Shown: positions 12,331 to 24,648, counted from the first letter of the stretch. The stretch: DNA of 64,000 bases from Prunus persica (GCF_000346465.2 NC_034013.1:3593912-3657911); one strand, 5' to 3'. Made by a program: numbers and translations. The notes: generated by a model from the sequence alone, not told the origin.

Positions 12331-12809
12331 CTTGATCCCTTGTTAAAGGTACGTAGGCAACCTAGAGTTCTAGGTGCAGCCGCAAGGTCAAGTGATTGAA
12401 AGGTAGTCCAGCTAAGTTATTTTGAAATCTAATATTGTTCTGAGGATATTCTAAGAATTTGAATTGAATTTGTTTGGTAGAATATTTTATTTGAATTGTT
12501 GAGGACTGAGGCCAGAGTGATATGATGCTTGATTTTCTTGGATATAATTTAATGCATGCTGTCAGTTGGGTTATATATAAACGTATATACTTGTTCTACA
12601 AGTGAATTTTTTTGGAAAATGTTCAATTTACAGGGGAGACTCTGCCGCACTTGAATTTCATTGAATTTCGACAGAAGTCGCACTTGAATTTCATTGAATT
12701 TTGGTTCGAAGGGCTATTTGGTCATTGTGTTCGACAACCGCCAGGTGTCGAACACGCACATGGTTCGACTCGGATTCCAAAGTGGAATTTGGGTCGGATC
12801 CTGTCAACT

Positions 12810-12821
12810 TGGTATCAGAGC
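12810..12821 (+). other. LTR-retrotransposon primer-binding site (tRNA-iMet type)
   Basis: The 12-mer TGGTATCAGAGC is the standard plant retroelement primer-binding site, complementary to the 3' end of initiator tRNA-Met. It lies 3 bp after a CA that would end the LTR. No gag-pol follows. Confidence 0.85.
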
Positions 12822-13250
12822 ATTAGGTTAAATTCTTGTAGACTCGACACCCTGTGTGCATCCTTGTTCTAGTGAATTTTGATGTTCCACATGTTAACTT
12901 GCCTTGTCGGCATGACTAAGTAACAAGCATCAAGAAGTGTTTGAAAAATTTGTTGAGGTTTTTATATGAAAAGCTGGGAGTACTGGATCTGTAGAGATGA
13001 GATAAAATTGTCAGAGAAAGTTGACGGACAAATTACACGAGAAAGAGCGAGTTTTGTCTAATTATATAGGGGAGCACGTCGGTAAGCCCAAAATGATTCA
13101 ATGCCGATAGAAGTATTATGCAGGTAATTAGTTCATGGGTATTGAGTTGTAGTTAATGAGTAGGTATTTTTGGAATTTTTCTCTTGGAAGGCGTGATGTG
13201 GTTGGGAAAACATGGTGAAGTGCAGTAGCCATACAAGAAAATAATATGAT
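12822..13250. other. Residual retrotransposon internal sequence
   Basis: About 430 bp downstream of the primer-binding site with no open frame of note; probably decayed internal sequence. Confidence 0.4.
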
Positions 13251-13259
13251 TTTCAATTG

Positions 13260-14605
13260 CAAGTGTTGTAGGCATTAGCATATTTAATTCTGATTTCTCA
13301 CTTCCCTGTCCCTATAAATACCACTTCCATTCCACATTCAATGTGCAAATCTTGGGATTCACAACCCCACAAAACCCTCTCCTTCCATCCTAAAACACTC
13401 TCATCAACCCCATACACTCCAGAGTGCAGATCCTTGGATTCACAGTCCCACACAATTCACTTCAGCCATCCTCCACACTCCCATCATTTCCTAAACACAT
13501 CCAGAAATCATCCTCAAACACTCCCACAATTCCAAACACTCCAGCAATCAACCCAACACTCTAAACTACCTCAAATCACTAAAATAGATCCAACAAGCCT
13601 TCCTTCTATTCCCTTACCAATTTCCTCTTTCTCTGCCATCATCACTCACCCAAACTCATCCCAAATCACCTCCTTAGCTATCATACATCCTTTTAGACTT
13701 GGGGAAGTTCTTGGAGAAGCATTAGAAGTGAAGAAGCATTTGGAGAAGCCTTGGACACTATAAGAACTTCTAAAAAATGGTTTTTCTACTCTTATTGCAT
13801 TCATTATGCTTTCTCATTTCTGTATAAGTTTCTTTCCCATTATGAGCAGCTAAATTCATAATTAGGGCTTCAATGTAACCTGACATGAATATTCTGGGTT
13901 TATAAATTTCAAGTTTCAAGTTTGATTCATGTTTCATGTTCTTATTCAGTATGCTTATAAGTTAATATGTTTGTTTGAATGATGGATCACCATTAGAACT
14001 TGTATGTTATCTATCTTGGTTTGAATTAAGAGTAGACATCATGCTTTAATTCGAATTGAACTATGAATAGGAAGAGTATGTATGGACATTCGACAACAGG
14101 GATTAGATACATGTTTGGTTGTTTAAAATATTCTTCTAGGCTTAATGGATTCCTAATGCTTAATTTTAGGTTAGACAACAGATGATCAAATTAGGGAATT
14201 AGGAATACAAGGTTAGGACCAGACACCATGGCTTAATCATACTTTAGCTAGAATCAATCTTTGAATATGAGTTAGACTTGTCACTTGACTCCTTATAACC
14301 CATAATTGAATTGTTATGATGAATCGAATGCCCTAGTTTCCAAATCTATTTTTCAGCCCTTAAAACCACTATTTGTTACACTTGCTCACTGTGCTTTCAT
14401 TTGCATATTTCATTTTGCTTCATTTGTTCAACAATCACAATCACTCTTGCTTTAAAGTCTGTTTTAGACTTAACTTCCTACTTTCTTGAATTCGGTAATC
14501 GAAGTACATAACTAATTTTAACTTCTCAGTCCTCGTGGGTACGACCTCATACTTGTCTTGCTATACTACTAATTGACCCGTATAATTGCGAGTTAACATA
14601 TTAAC

Positions 14606-14608
<3 letters not shown>
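13260..14608 (+). mobile_element. Probable solo or truncated LTR (Athila/gypsy-like)
   Basis: A TATA-like box (ctataaata, about 13,312) is followed by a C-rich transcribed-looking tract and, at 14,521-14,608, a terminal phrase with 'cctcgtgggtacgacctc' and a closing 'aacaaca'. That closing phrase is typical, from memory, of U5 ends of Athila-like gypsy LTRs. The 140-codon frame at 13,341-13,763 is His/Pro/Ser-rich and lies in this leader-like region; I do not regard it as a gene. The 5' border is not defined. Confidence 0.5.
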
Positions 14609-14652
<44 letters not shown>

Positions 14653-14668
14653 AGAAGAAGAAGAAGAA
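14609..14668. repeat. (AG)n/(GAA)n microsatellite
   Basis: About 20 AG units followed directly by about six GAA units, starting at the end of the LTR-like block. Confidence 0.95.
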
Positions 14669-14941
14669 AAAAAGTTTGTGGGCTACCTTATCGGTTTAGT
14701 GGTGAGGTTGGTGATAAGGGTGGATTCGGAACATAGGTGGGGGTGGCTTTGGGGAGGCTGCAGTTAAAACCAGCCAAAAGGTTAGGTTAAAAGCGTTTGG
14801 GGAAGAGGAAAGAGGGGAAAAAAAACACACTTGTTGGTTTTTTAAAGAGCCCACGTCATGGTTGAGGAGGAATGACTCTTGATATATCAGGAGCTAAGCA
14901 TTGTCATATATTAATTATTTCATTAGATGGTGTATAGGGAG

Positions 14942-15412
14942 TAGGGCTGGCAATGGATCGTGTCAAAATTATATATGTGTCAGGAATGCTCAATCCAAAC
15001 CCGACCTATTTAATAAACGTGTCATGCACGGGTTAACCTGTTAAGTTCTCGTACCGTTTTAGGTCGTGTCGGGTTGACTTGCTAAGTGGTAGCAACTAAA
15101 AGATATTTGAAAAAAAAATAAGAAAAATTAAGAATAAACAAATAAACGGGTTAGTGAGTTGGTAGGTTACATGGGTATTTTAGTGGATTGACCGGTTACA
15201 TAGGTATTTTAGCATGTTGACAGGTTGACCCGTTTTGTTAAATGGCACCATAAGTATTTTAATGAGTTGACCAGAAATCCACCCATTTATTAAACAGGTC
15301 ATGATGGATTGACCTGAAAATGACCCGAATTTTAATCGTACGGGTTAAACCACCTAAATTTTCGTGCGAATTTCAAATCGTGTAACGGGTCGTAGCCGAA
15401 ATTGCACCCCTA
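14942..15412. mobile_element. MITE (hAT-like), about 470 bp
   Basis: The ends read TAGGGCTGGCAAT and, inverted, TAGGGGTGCAAT. The interior is a run of diverged 'cgggttgacc' and 'aggtattttag' phrases typical of the 'gggctggcaa...ttgcacccct' MITE family in dicots. I could not identify an 8 bp target duplication. Confidence 0.65.
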
Positions 15413-15547
15413 ATAGGCATGCACCTTATGTAGTCCCACAAAATGAGGATAGTTACAATTTTAATCACCGCACTTATCAATTTTCTAATTTTGATCACTG
15501 TATATGCAACTGTTTGCAAGTCAGGTTAAATGTTTCAAATATGATAA

Positions 15548-17062
15548 TTTCGTATTATATTAATTTTCTTGCTCTTTTTCTTTTTTTTTTTCTAACCAAA
15601 GAATACGAACTTGGCGGCACCTAATCACTTTTCTGTATTTAGTTTAATATTTTCATTTCACGAAACATTTAAATTAAATAATGTAAATCAGTTCATATGC
15701 AGATCGGCAATGCCATCCCCAATGCTAAAGACTCAAATCCTAGATTTTGGTCAAAATACAGGGCATGTAGAACCTTTGTAGAAGTTTTTCTTTTGGTCAC
15801 TGCACTTTCAATTTTCCGATTTTCATCACTGTATTTACAACTCCGATTTTCATCACTGTATTTATAACTGTTAGTAAATTATGTCAAATATTTCAATTAC
15901 CTTAGTTTTATTAATTTAATTTTTTTAATATTAAATTAAAAATAAATCAAATTTAATGATTAGGAAAATTTTCAATTTCTAAATCCTCATCTCTCACTCT
16001 TTACCCAAACTCCTCCTGACAGCCATAACAACCCCTCCTCAAGCCCACCCATTTCCCACCCTCCCCCGCAACTGCCCACCCCACGTCTCGCAACCCTAGC
16101 CCCAGCCCAGCCCATCAACCCAAGCCGCTCCAGCTTTTCCCACTTTCTCACTAAAACAACCACAACAGTTGCCACCACCAAAACAACCACGTTTTGCCAG
16201 TCTCCTGCGAACCACCACTCAGCCACTACCCTTCTCACTTCTCACTCTCATCCACCCAGCCCAGATCCACCGTAGCCACTGCCCAAATCCACCTTTTCTC
16301 TCTCTGTCTCTATCAATCCAAAAAACTCCTCCCAGCACAACCAGATTCATCCTCAGCACAGCCCCTCTCTCTTCGACCCCACAGATTCGTACTCTACATA
16401 AGCAAAGCAAGTAGAAAATAAATAATGAAAACAAAGGCAGAAGCAACCAAATGAATTTTTTTTTGAGAATATTGATGAAAGAGAAGGGTCTTTTAGGGTG
16501 TTCACCATGTGGGTCTTTCTTGGACCTCTAGCACAAATTTCTTGGTGCTCGCGATCCTCTCTAATGGGTGACGTGGTGGGAAAGGGTTGGCTTGAGGAGG
16601 TGGGTTATGACTGCCAATAGGGGATCGGGTAAAGAGAAAGAGAGAGGAGGATTTAGAAATTGAAATTTTTCCTAATAATAAAATTAAATTAAATTTTAAT
16701 TTAATATAAAAAAATAAATTAATGAAACTAACGGAATTGAAACATTTGACATAATTTACTAATAATTGCAAATACAGTGAACAAAATCGAAAAATTAAAA
16801 ATGCGGTGACGAAAAGAAAAACGTCTACAGAGCTTTTACATGCCCTGACCCATACTTTAACCAAAATCAAGGATTTGAGTCTTTTGCATTGGGGATGGCA
16901 TTGCCAATCTGCATATGAACTGATTTACATTATTTAATTTAAATGTTTCATGACATGAAAATATGAAACTAAATACAAAAAAGTGGTTAGGTGCCGCCAA
17001 GGTTTACAAATAGAAAAAAAGAAAAAGAAAAAGAAAAAGAAAACTAATATAATACGACAAAA
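15548..17062. mobile_element. Element with ~0.5 kb terminal inverted repeats
   Basis: Left arm about 15,548-16,070 and right arm about 16,565-17,062 are inverted copies. Shared phrases (right arm read in reverse) include 'cgtattatatta', 'cttggcggcacctaa', 'gaaacatttaaattaaata', 'cagttcatatgcagat', 'caatttctaaatcct' and 'cataac..cctcctcaagcc'. The spacer (about 16,070-16,565) is C-rich and low in complexity. Long arms of this kind are seen in Mutator-like and Foldback elements. No transposase is present, so the copy is non-autonomous. A partial extra copy of an inner segment lies just outside at 15,445-15,545. Confidence 0.75.
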
Positions 17063-17320
17063 CTTGAATGGCCAATCTTATGTTCGTGAATACAAAGCTC
17101 ACATCTATCAAGTCTCCTGAGCTAACTTTCCTCTCCCAGAAGTTGTGTTAAAATCCTGACCGAAAACAGAAAAGAAAACAAAAGAAAAAGTAACCATAGT
17201 TGAGCAATGCTAGAGAAAGACTGTTTTATGTTGATCATGTCATCACTCATCACTCACACAAAGCTAGTGTGTGAGAGAGAGAGAGAGAGTGAGGAGAGAG
17301 AAAGAGAGAGAATCCAATTC

Positions 17321-17330
17321 TTTGTATAAA
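17321..17330 (+). promoter_or_regulatory. Candidate TATA box of the TPS gene
   Basis: The sequence tttgtataaa lies just after a GA-rich tract (17,271-17,312) and about 105 bp before the leader uORF. This is inference from position and sequence only. Confidence 0.4.
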
Positions 17331-17433
17331 GACAACTGATGTGTTTTGTTGTCGGACGTAAAAGGAAATGGTGGTCTGAATAAATTTCTTTTTTTAACAA
17401 ATTGAAAGTGAAAGAAGTGGCCTTTTTCTCCAA

Positions 17434-18227
17434 ATGCAAATTGTCACAAACAGAGAGTTTAAGAGAGAATCTTTGGTGTCTCAGTTAGCACCGTCGGCTC
17501 TTCCTCTAATATCTGACTCCAAGGCAAAGGTGGGTTTTCTTACTCCACTCTGAAATGATTGTTTAAAGCCTCCTTTTTATGGTTGGTATTCTCCTCTTTC
17601 AAGTTGCATGCGACTTTTTGGTACTTCTGTTCACTTTTCCATTTGGGTTTTGAGTAGTACTGCTGCTGCTTTTATTCACTTACTTAGTTGACTCTTTCTC
17701 TGCCAATATTATTTTTTTACTTTGATAAATGGAACATGGGTTGAATATGCATTTTGATTTTTTACGCTACTTTGATGGATTTTGCCCGTGCAGATAAACT
17801 CTTTTGAAGATTCTTGTTTTTCTGGGTTGCTGCTTTACTGGACTCTGAAAGTAAATTACTTTAAAGTGCTAGACGTAATTTCTTCAGATTTAGCTTCTGG
17901 GTGACTCCAAATCTGTTGGTAGATTCTTAATTTTTCTGCGTTTGTTCAGAGTAGCTTTTGAGTGTCCAGATTTTAATATTTGGCTATTTGTTACATTTAA
18001 ATGTTCTTGTTCTGCATTATCTGGATGTCTGTTGAGAAGGAAAGCTAAAGTAGCTTTCTGCTAAATTTTCTTTGTTTGTAAAGCATCTCTCTGTGTTGTA
18101 AGGGCTTGTTTGCAGCTTTTGTAGGTTTTTGTTAACGATTTCATTTTCAATGAGATTTCAACAATTTCTTGCTTTCTGTGTTCTGATTATATTTGTTCAA
18201 CAGGAATTCTTTGTAGAAGTTGACTGA
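17434..18227 (+). CDS. Upstream ORF in the TPS leader, interrupted by the leader intron
   Basis: If the leader intron 17,530-18,203 (donor after ..ggcaaag, acceptor ttcaacag) is spliced, an ATG at 17,434 opens a frame of 32 codons to the donor and 7 more plus TGA (18,225-18,227) in the next exon. The peptide is 39 residues, starting MQIVTNREFK and ending KEFFVEVD. The main TPS start lies 61 nt downstream. In-phase continuation across a spliced intron is compatible with a regulatory uORF but can arise by chance. Conservation in related TPS genes was not tested. Confidence 0.5.
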
Positions 18228-18288
18228 GACAAATCAACATAATCCTCTTTCACCTCCAAGTTGACCAAAATTTCGCAATTCGTCCGCA

Positions 18289-21200
18289 ATGGTTTCAAGG
18301 TCTTATTCCAACTTACTTGACCTTACTTCTGGTGATTCCCCAACTTTTGGCCGTGAGAAAAAGAGGTTCCCCCGAGTGGCAACTGTTGCTGGAGTATTGT
18401 CTGAGCTTGATGATGATAACAGTAATAGTGTTGGATCTGATGCTCCGTCGTCCATTGCTCAAGAACGGATGATCATAGTGGGAAATCAGCTTCCAATTCG
18501 AGCCCATCGAAGAGACGATGGGGAGTGGTACTTTAGCTGGGATGAGGATTCGCTTCTTTTGCAACTCAAAGATGGCCTTGGAGAAGATGTAGAAGTAGTC
18601 TATATTGGTTGTCTTAAAGAAGAAATTGACCCGAGTGAGCAAGATGATGTAGCCCAAACTTTGCTTGATACTTTCAAATGTGTCCCGGCATTTCTCCCTC
18701 CTGAGCTTTTTAGTAAATTTTATCATGGTTTCTGTAAACAACATTTGTGGCCTTTATTTCATTACATGCTTCCTCTATCACCAGATCTTGGTGGCAGGTT
18801 TGATCGGTCTCTATGGCAAGCTTATGTTTCTGTGAACAAGATATTTGCAGATAAAGTAATGGAAGTGATTAGCCCCGATGATGATTTTGTGTGGGTTCAT
18901 GATTACCATTTGATGGTATTGCCAACATTTTTGAGGAAGAGGTTTAATAGGTTGAAGCTTGGATTCTTTCTCCACAGTCCATTCCCTTCATCTGAGATAT
19001 ACCGGACACTTCCTGTAAGAGATGAGCTTCTAAGAGCACTTTTGAATTCTGACCTTATTGGCTTCCATACTTTTGATTATGCTAGGCACTTCCTATCTTG
19101 TTGTAGTAGAATGCTTGGCCTCTCATATCAGTCTAAGCGAGGATACATTGGGCTTGAGTATTATGGTCGGACTGTAAGCATTAAGATTCTTCCTGTTGGG
19201 ATACACATACGCCAGCTGCAATGTGTGTTGAATCTTCCAGAGACTGAATCAAAAGTTGCTGAGTTGAAAGATCAGTTTAGGGGGCAAACTGTTTTGCTTG
19301 GGGTTGATGACATGGACATCTTTAAGGGAATTAGTTTGAAACTTTTGGCCATGGAACAATTGCTTATACAACATCCTGATAAGAGGGGTAAGGTTGTTTT
19401 GGTTCAAGTTGCTAACCCTGCAAGAGGCCGGGGGAAAGATGTCCGGGAGGTCCAGGTAGAAACTGATGCCACAGTGAAGAGGATCAATGAGACTTTTGGA
19501 AGGGAAGGATACAATCCCGTGGTCTTGATTGATACCCCACTTCAGTTTTATGAGCGAATTGCTTATTATGTAATTGCTGAGTGTTGTCTTGTTACAGCAG
19601 TGAGGGATGGGATGAATCTCATACCCTATGAGTATATAATATGCCGCCAAGGAAATGAGAAGCTAGATGAGACTTTAGGACTAAACCCAACAGCCCCCAA
19701 AAAAAGCATGCTAGTGGTATCTGAGTTTATTGGGTGCTCTCCATCACTAAGCGGGGCAATTAGGGTTAACCCGTGGAACATTGATGCTGTTGCTGAAGCT
19801 ATGGACTCTGCCCTTATGGTCCCTGAGGCAGAAAAGCAGTTGCGGCACGAGAAGCATTATAGGTATGTTACTACACATGATGTTGCATATTGGGCGCGTA
19901 GCTTCTTGCAGGATCTTGAAAGGGCATGTAGGGACCATATGAGGAGGAGGTGCTGGGGAATTGGTTTTGGGTTAGGATTCAGGGTGATTGCTTTGGATCC
20001 AAATTTCAGAAAGCTCTCAGTTGAACATATTGTTTCTGCTTATAAGAGGACCAAAAATCGAGCGATTCTTTTGGATTATGATGGTGCTATGATGCTGCCG
20101 GGTTCGATTATTACCACTCCTAATACAGAGGCTGTTGGAATCTTGAACAATTTGTGCAATGATCCAAGGAACGTTGTCTTTCTTGTTAGTGGGAAAGACA
20201 GAAAGACTTTAACTGAATGGTTTTCTTCTTGTGCAAAGCTCGGGATCGCAGCAGAGCATGGTTATTTTGTGAGGTACGTTCCTCTTTGTTGTTGTTATTG
20301 CCCTTACTCCCCCCTTGCTTCCCCATTAAGGGGCTCTATGGCCTTGCACATGTTGTTCCTTTTTGAGTACAAGCTATACTCTAAACTAGAAGGGATAAAC
20401 ATGTTGTTCCTTGTTATAAATGAGACATAGATAAGGTACGAAAAGAAAGGGGAAGAAGAAAAAGAGCGTAAGATGGAAAAAAAGAGAAAAAAAGGCACTC
20501 ACTTACTAATATAGCTCACCCTTTGGATATTTTTTCCTTTCTTTCTGGTTGCCTGTCTATGCCAGTTGTTAGGGCTGCCCCGTACACTTATGCATGCAAC
20601 TTTAGTTAGTCATCTTCTATCAGAAACTAAGTTCTAGCTGTTGACTTGGACAAGTTCGAAAAAGGTAAAGAGGTGGAGCAGAAAATATAAACTTGTTTAT
20701 AGTGTACTCTCCATTTTGTTTGACTATTCTTAAAACATCAGTGAAACATTTTCCCAGTATGTAACCGTTGGTAGCTTTCTCCTTGCAAAATGGAATTAAT
20801 AATTGCTGCAAGCATATTGATGTTGAACTAGGCTTGGATCTGGCTCATTTTTGTTTCCAAAAGGGACAGGCAAGTCCTGTTTCTAGTTGTACGAACAACT
20901 GATGAACTGTGCAATCTCACTTGTTTAGTTTTCTAACAGCTATTGCATGTGTTGAATTATTTACCTACGGGTTCAATTTACATGATATCCAGATGCCCCT
21001 TAAAACTGAAACATGAAAATTTATAATTATTATGTGAGTTGATAAAACTATAATCTTTATGGTACAGAGATCGACAGTGGAGCCCAATTGATTCATTCTC
21101 ACGTGCTTTCTTGGGTTATCATGCTCTGTTCTCAATAATAGACTTGTGCTGCTTTCTATGCTGAATTTGTTTTTTCAAAATGCAAATGGTAGTCAATTCG

Positions 21201-23715
21201 GCATTTCTTTTGCCTCCAGTACTAACTGGTAGGCCTTTCTTCTTGCTTTTGTGAAGAGTACTAAAGTGCAACCTTCATATCAGCTCCAATTGGTTTGATG
21301 GTTTTTTGAGCAAGTTTTTGTGACCATTATTCTTGGAGATGGGTTATTAGCTTTAGAAGGCAGAACCGGCAGAAAAAAAATCTACATGAATTTTGAAAAA
21401 ATTTCCCAACTGCTGCTCTCTTTGTGATTTTGTATTGGTTGCATTTAAACATTGGGGTAAAAGAAAGAGGTAGAGCCGTATTCATTGTATATCAAAGTCA
21501 GAATCAGTAATTTTTATAAATAAAAAATTAGTCAGAATCAGTAATTGACCCAAAGAAAAAAAGAAAAGGTGTCACAGTATCCAACATTGTGACGCAGTTT
21601 CTTTTTATAGAGTTTTGAAAGGAGAAACATGTCTGAATATTCATTTGTCTATTTGGGGTGTGATTTAAGTTTAGTGTTATCTTCTTTTCAGGTCAAATCA
21701 TAATGCCGAATGGGAAACTTGTGTCTCCATTCCAGATTTTGATTGGAAACAGATTGCCGAACCAGTAATGCAGTTATACACTGAAACAACTGATGGTTCT
21801 ACGATAGAGACCAAAGAAAGTGCTCTTGTTTGGAATTACCAATATGCGGATCCGGATTTTGGCTTCTGTCAGGCTAAGGAGCTTCTGGATCACCTGGAAA
21901 GTGTTCTTGCCAATGAGCCAGTTTCTGTCAAGAGTGGCCAGCACATTGTAGAAGTTAAACCTCAGGTTGGTGGCTCTTTTTCTCTTTTCCACTGCGAACT
22001 TTATAGACAATCCTAACTCTAGGAACAGATATAAATTAAATGAGTTCTTGCTATCCATTGCCATTGTCTTGGCTTCTGTGGCGTTTTACATGTTCTAAGT
22101 AATCCAGAACGTTTAGGGCTAGCTTTTTATGGCAAACACTAAGTACAAAAAAGTTAAGCCCTGTCACATATCTCACATCCTAGAAGAAATCCCAATGTGC
22201 AAATAATTATGTTCTGTAGGGACCTGCATTTCCTATAAGAAGTTAAACATTTCAAGGAAAAGGCACCTATTTGTTTATATATCGTATATACTAGAGGTAC
22301 CCAATCAATGTGTGACTATGCTAACACTCCCTCTCAGCGCCAGCACTGGAGACATTCGGCTCTCTTCCTCCAAACAGGGTAGGAGCTACAAACCTTGCTT
22401 GTAATATACCTGTGCTCTGTTACCATGTTAAGCCTATGGTTACAATTCATCTTTAAAAACCGGCTTTCAAGGAAAGGCTGCTCATGTGTTTATACATGGC
22501 ATATCCCAGAAGGTACTAAAGCGATGTGGACTATTGTAACACTCTCCACCAGTGTCATGATGGGAAACACTGGGTGTAACATGGTTTCATAGCAGGTGTA
22601 CCATACGGATGGGTCAAGTTCGTATTTCTTGCCCTACATGGGGTGAACCATGTGTCTCCAACCCTGGTGCTGAAGGGGAGTGTTACTAAGGTCCCACATC
22701 CCCTAGATATCTTTTGGGATATGCAATGTTTAAACACATGGCCACCCTTTGGAAAGAAATGTATGGCCACCCTTTGCTTTCCCTTAGAACCAATTTTAAG
22801 GGTGAGTTCTACCCCATTTAACATGTCGAACAAATTTGAGAGAGCATCAACTAACCTAAGCCAATTGAGTTGGTAGAATTCAAGAGGATTCAAATGGTAT
22901 TATTGAGCATAACCTGAAGAAGGTGGCAAATTTGAGAAATAAATGCTCTTAAACCTCCATAGTCGTCGAGCTTTATTTGACTGTTGAGGAGGAAAACCTA
23001 TCTTTGGTTCTTCAGGTTTTCCCACATTAGGTTTTTCATTCATCTCAAGGAAGAAAACGTCTCATGGTGATTCTCATTTATTGGACTGTTCAGAATTGAT
23101 AAAACTTATTATTAGGCTCATCATGACTGCTTAAATAAAATTTAAATAAGGTTGATTGTGCATTTCAGTGACTTCTCTAGTATGGATCTTGAATTTTCTG
23201 TTCACTCTTTATGATTCCCCTATATATTTTAGGGGTCACTATGTTGTTTGTGATATTTGCTTTTAAGATTTTGAAGCATGAAAAAAATAATAATGCAAAC
23301 TCTTTCTGAGCTTGTGAATTTGTGATAATATATATTTTTCACGCTGAAGATTATCCCCAATATTAAAAGTTTCACTTCTTGTCTGACCATTCGATAGGGT
23401 GTCAACAAAGGCCTTGTAGCAGAACGTCTCCTCTTAACAATGAAACAGAAAACAATGCTTCCAGATTTTGTTCTCTGTATTGGGGATGACAGGTCTGACG
23501 AAGACATGTTTGAGGTAATAATGAGTGCAAGGGACTCTCTCTCTCCGGTGGCTGAAGTGTTTGCTTGCACTGTCGGTCAGAAACCCAGTAAGGCCAAGTA
23601 CTACTTGGAAGACACAACTGAGATTCTGAGAATGTTACAGGGCCTTGCCAATGCTTCGGAGAAGGCAGCCAAAAGTGCTCCACAACCTTCTCAGAGAGTG
23701 GTTATTTTAGAATAA
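18289..23715 (+). CDS. TPS10: Class II trehalose-6-phosphate synthase/phosphatase-like protein
   Basis: Exons 18,289-20,273, 21,692-21,965 and 23,398-23,715 join in frame to 858 residues, the usual class II length. Residues about 60-545 form the GT20 synthase-like domain; about 590-840 form the HAD-type phosphatase-like domain. The N-terminus MVSRSYSNLLDL and the run WFSSCAKLGIAAEHGYF recall Arabidopsis TPS10 more than TPS5 or TPS7. In the synthase loop the sequence is VDDMDIFKG, where active enzymes have an Arg (R262 of E. coli OtsA); this is known for class II proteins, which are thought to act mainly as regulators. Phosphatase motif I near residue 594 reads DYDGA where the family normally has DYDGT; the later GDDRSDED motif (near 781) is intact. 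A leader intron and a uORF precede the start. The other introns are about 1.4 kb each. Paralogue assignment is from memory. Confidence 0.93.
20274..21691 (+). other. TPS intron 1
   Basis: A 1.4 kb intron inside the phosphatase-like domain, after residues GYFVR. No embedded gene or clear element was seen. Confidence 0.85.
22250..22900. repeat. Repeat remnant inside TPS intron 2
   Basis: Two diverged direct copies of about 90 bp (22,250-22,345 and 22,464-22,555) share 'ttcaaggaaa', 'tgtttata', 'aggtac' and 'aacactc'. They are followed by 'gtgttactaaggtcccacat', a phrase reminiscent of copia LTR ends. It is probably an old transposon fragment; class is uncertain. Confidence 0.4.
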
Positions 23716-24640
23716 ATAGAGTATTCATTGAAACCTCCACCAGGCCTGGGGTTCTTTTCATGAGCATAGGCGATATTGGTTCGGCGTGGTTGGAATTATG
23801 GAGGGGTCTTTCTTAAGCAACAGATATACATAATCTTACTTGACTGTTTTTGCAAAGCTTATGCATTGAGCTGCTAAATTGTAACATTTGCTCATGTCTC
23901 GCTGTGGTCTTGTTTACTTGGTGTGTTTCTGACTCTTTCACAGTTGAATGTGCTGCCTTTTCGTATCCCACCCGAGATCTTTGCTAGGTAAATCAGCCAC
24001 ACCTCAATGAGTAATTTGGGAGGGCTCTTTTTACAGAGGGTAGGCTCACTTTTGTGGTTGTAAATGGAACTCTTTGGAAACATATATAAAATGGTTCCTT
24101 CCAAAGCCCATGGTGTCATGCCTTACTAACCATGTAAAACAGTTCAATGCTTGAAGGTGCATATCGAAGTTTTCCAAATTTTTATAGTTTTATCTTTGAG
24201 GACCCAAAATCTAGATTGCTTGCCTTGGCCAGTAAACATAAATGTCCCCTGTGCACCTAACTATGCATGCAAGGTTTTCAGCTCATGTATCTGGTGGATT
24301 GTTACTAGTCCAAAAAATACGTTCAATTATTTTTGAAATTGACCTGAGTTGATCATTTTCTTTAAAAAGGTAAGTTAAATAGGACACAGAGACTAAATTT
24401 AGTATTAATTTGATTTGATTTCTCAATTCCATGACGACTCAACCTACATGTTTTCCTTTTGTTATGAGAATTATTCGTATGCAAGGTCCTTATTTTGGGG
24501 AAATTATAGAATACTATAGTAGTACGGTCACGTGGTATATCTTGTACGAGTGTTATAATATAGATGGACGACAAAGTTTATTTTCCCCCATTTTAAGGAA
24601 TAGTATCAATAAACATGCACTGATATTTTCCTCCCTTTTA
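23716..24640. other. TPS 3' flank
   Basis: Likely 3' untranslated region for the first few hundred bases, then intergenic DNA. I could not fix the polyadenylation site. No gene seen. Confidence 0.4.
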
Positions 24641-24648
24641 AGGAATTA

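Larger units (their letters stand above)
9156..12806 (+). mobile_element. LTR-retrotransposon relic ending at a primer-binding site
   Basis: A 3.6 kb noncoding stretch leading to a probable LTR 3' end (CA at 12,805-12,806) and a primer-binding site at 12,810. It contains an internal diverged direct repeat (10,290-10,490 and 11,030-11,270). A second, hAT-like remnant may be nested at about 11,430-12,330. No gag or pol reading frame is seen, so this is a decayed or non-autonomous element. The 5' border is unclear. Confidence 0.5.

Noticed and set aside
13341..13763. 140-codon His/Pro/Ser-rich frame as a gene.
   Set aside because: It follows an LTR-type TATA box in a C-rich leader-like tract and has no recognisable domain.
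15987..16446. Several overlapping frames on both strands in the C-rich spacer of the inverted-arm element.
   Set aside because: Low-complexity composition gives stop-free frames on both strands; none resembles a protein. Kept only as a question about captured DNA.
18313..18744. Minus-strand frames across TPS exon 1.
   Set aside because: They are antisense shadows of a strongly supported exon.
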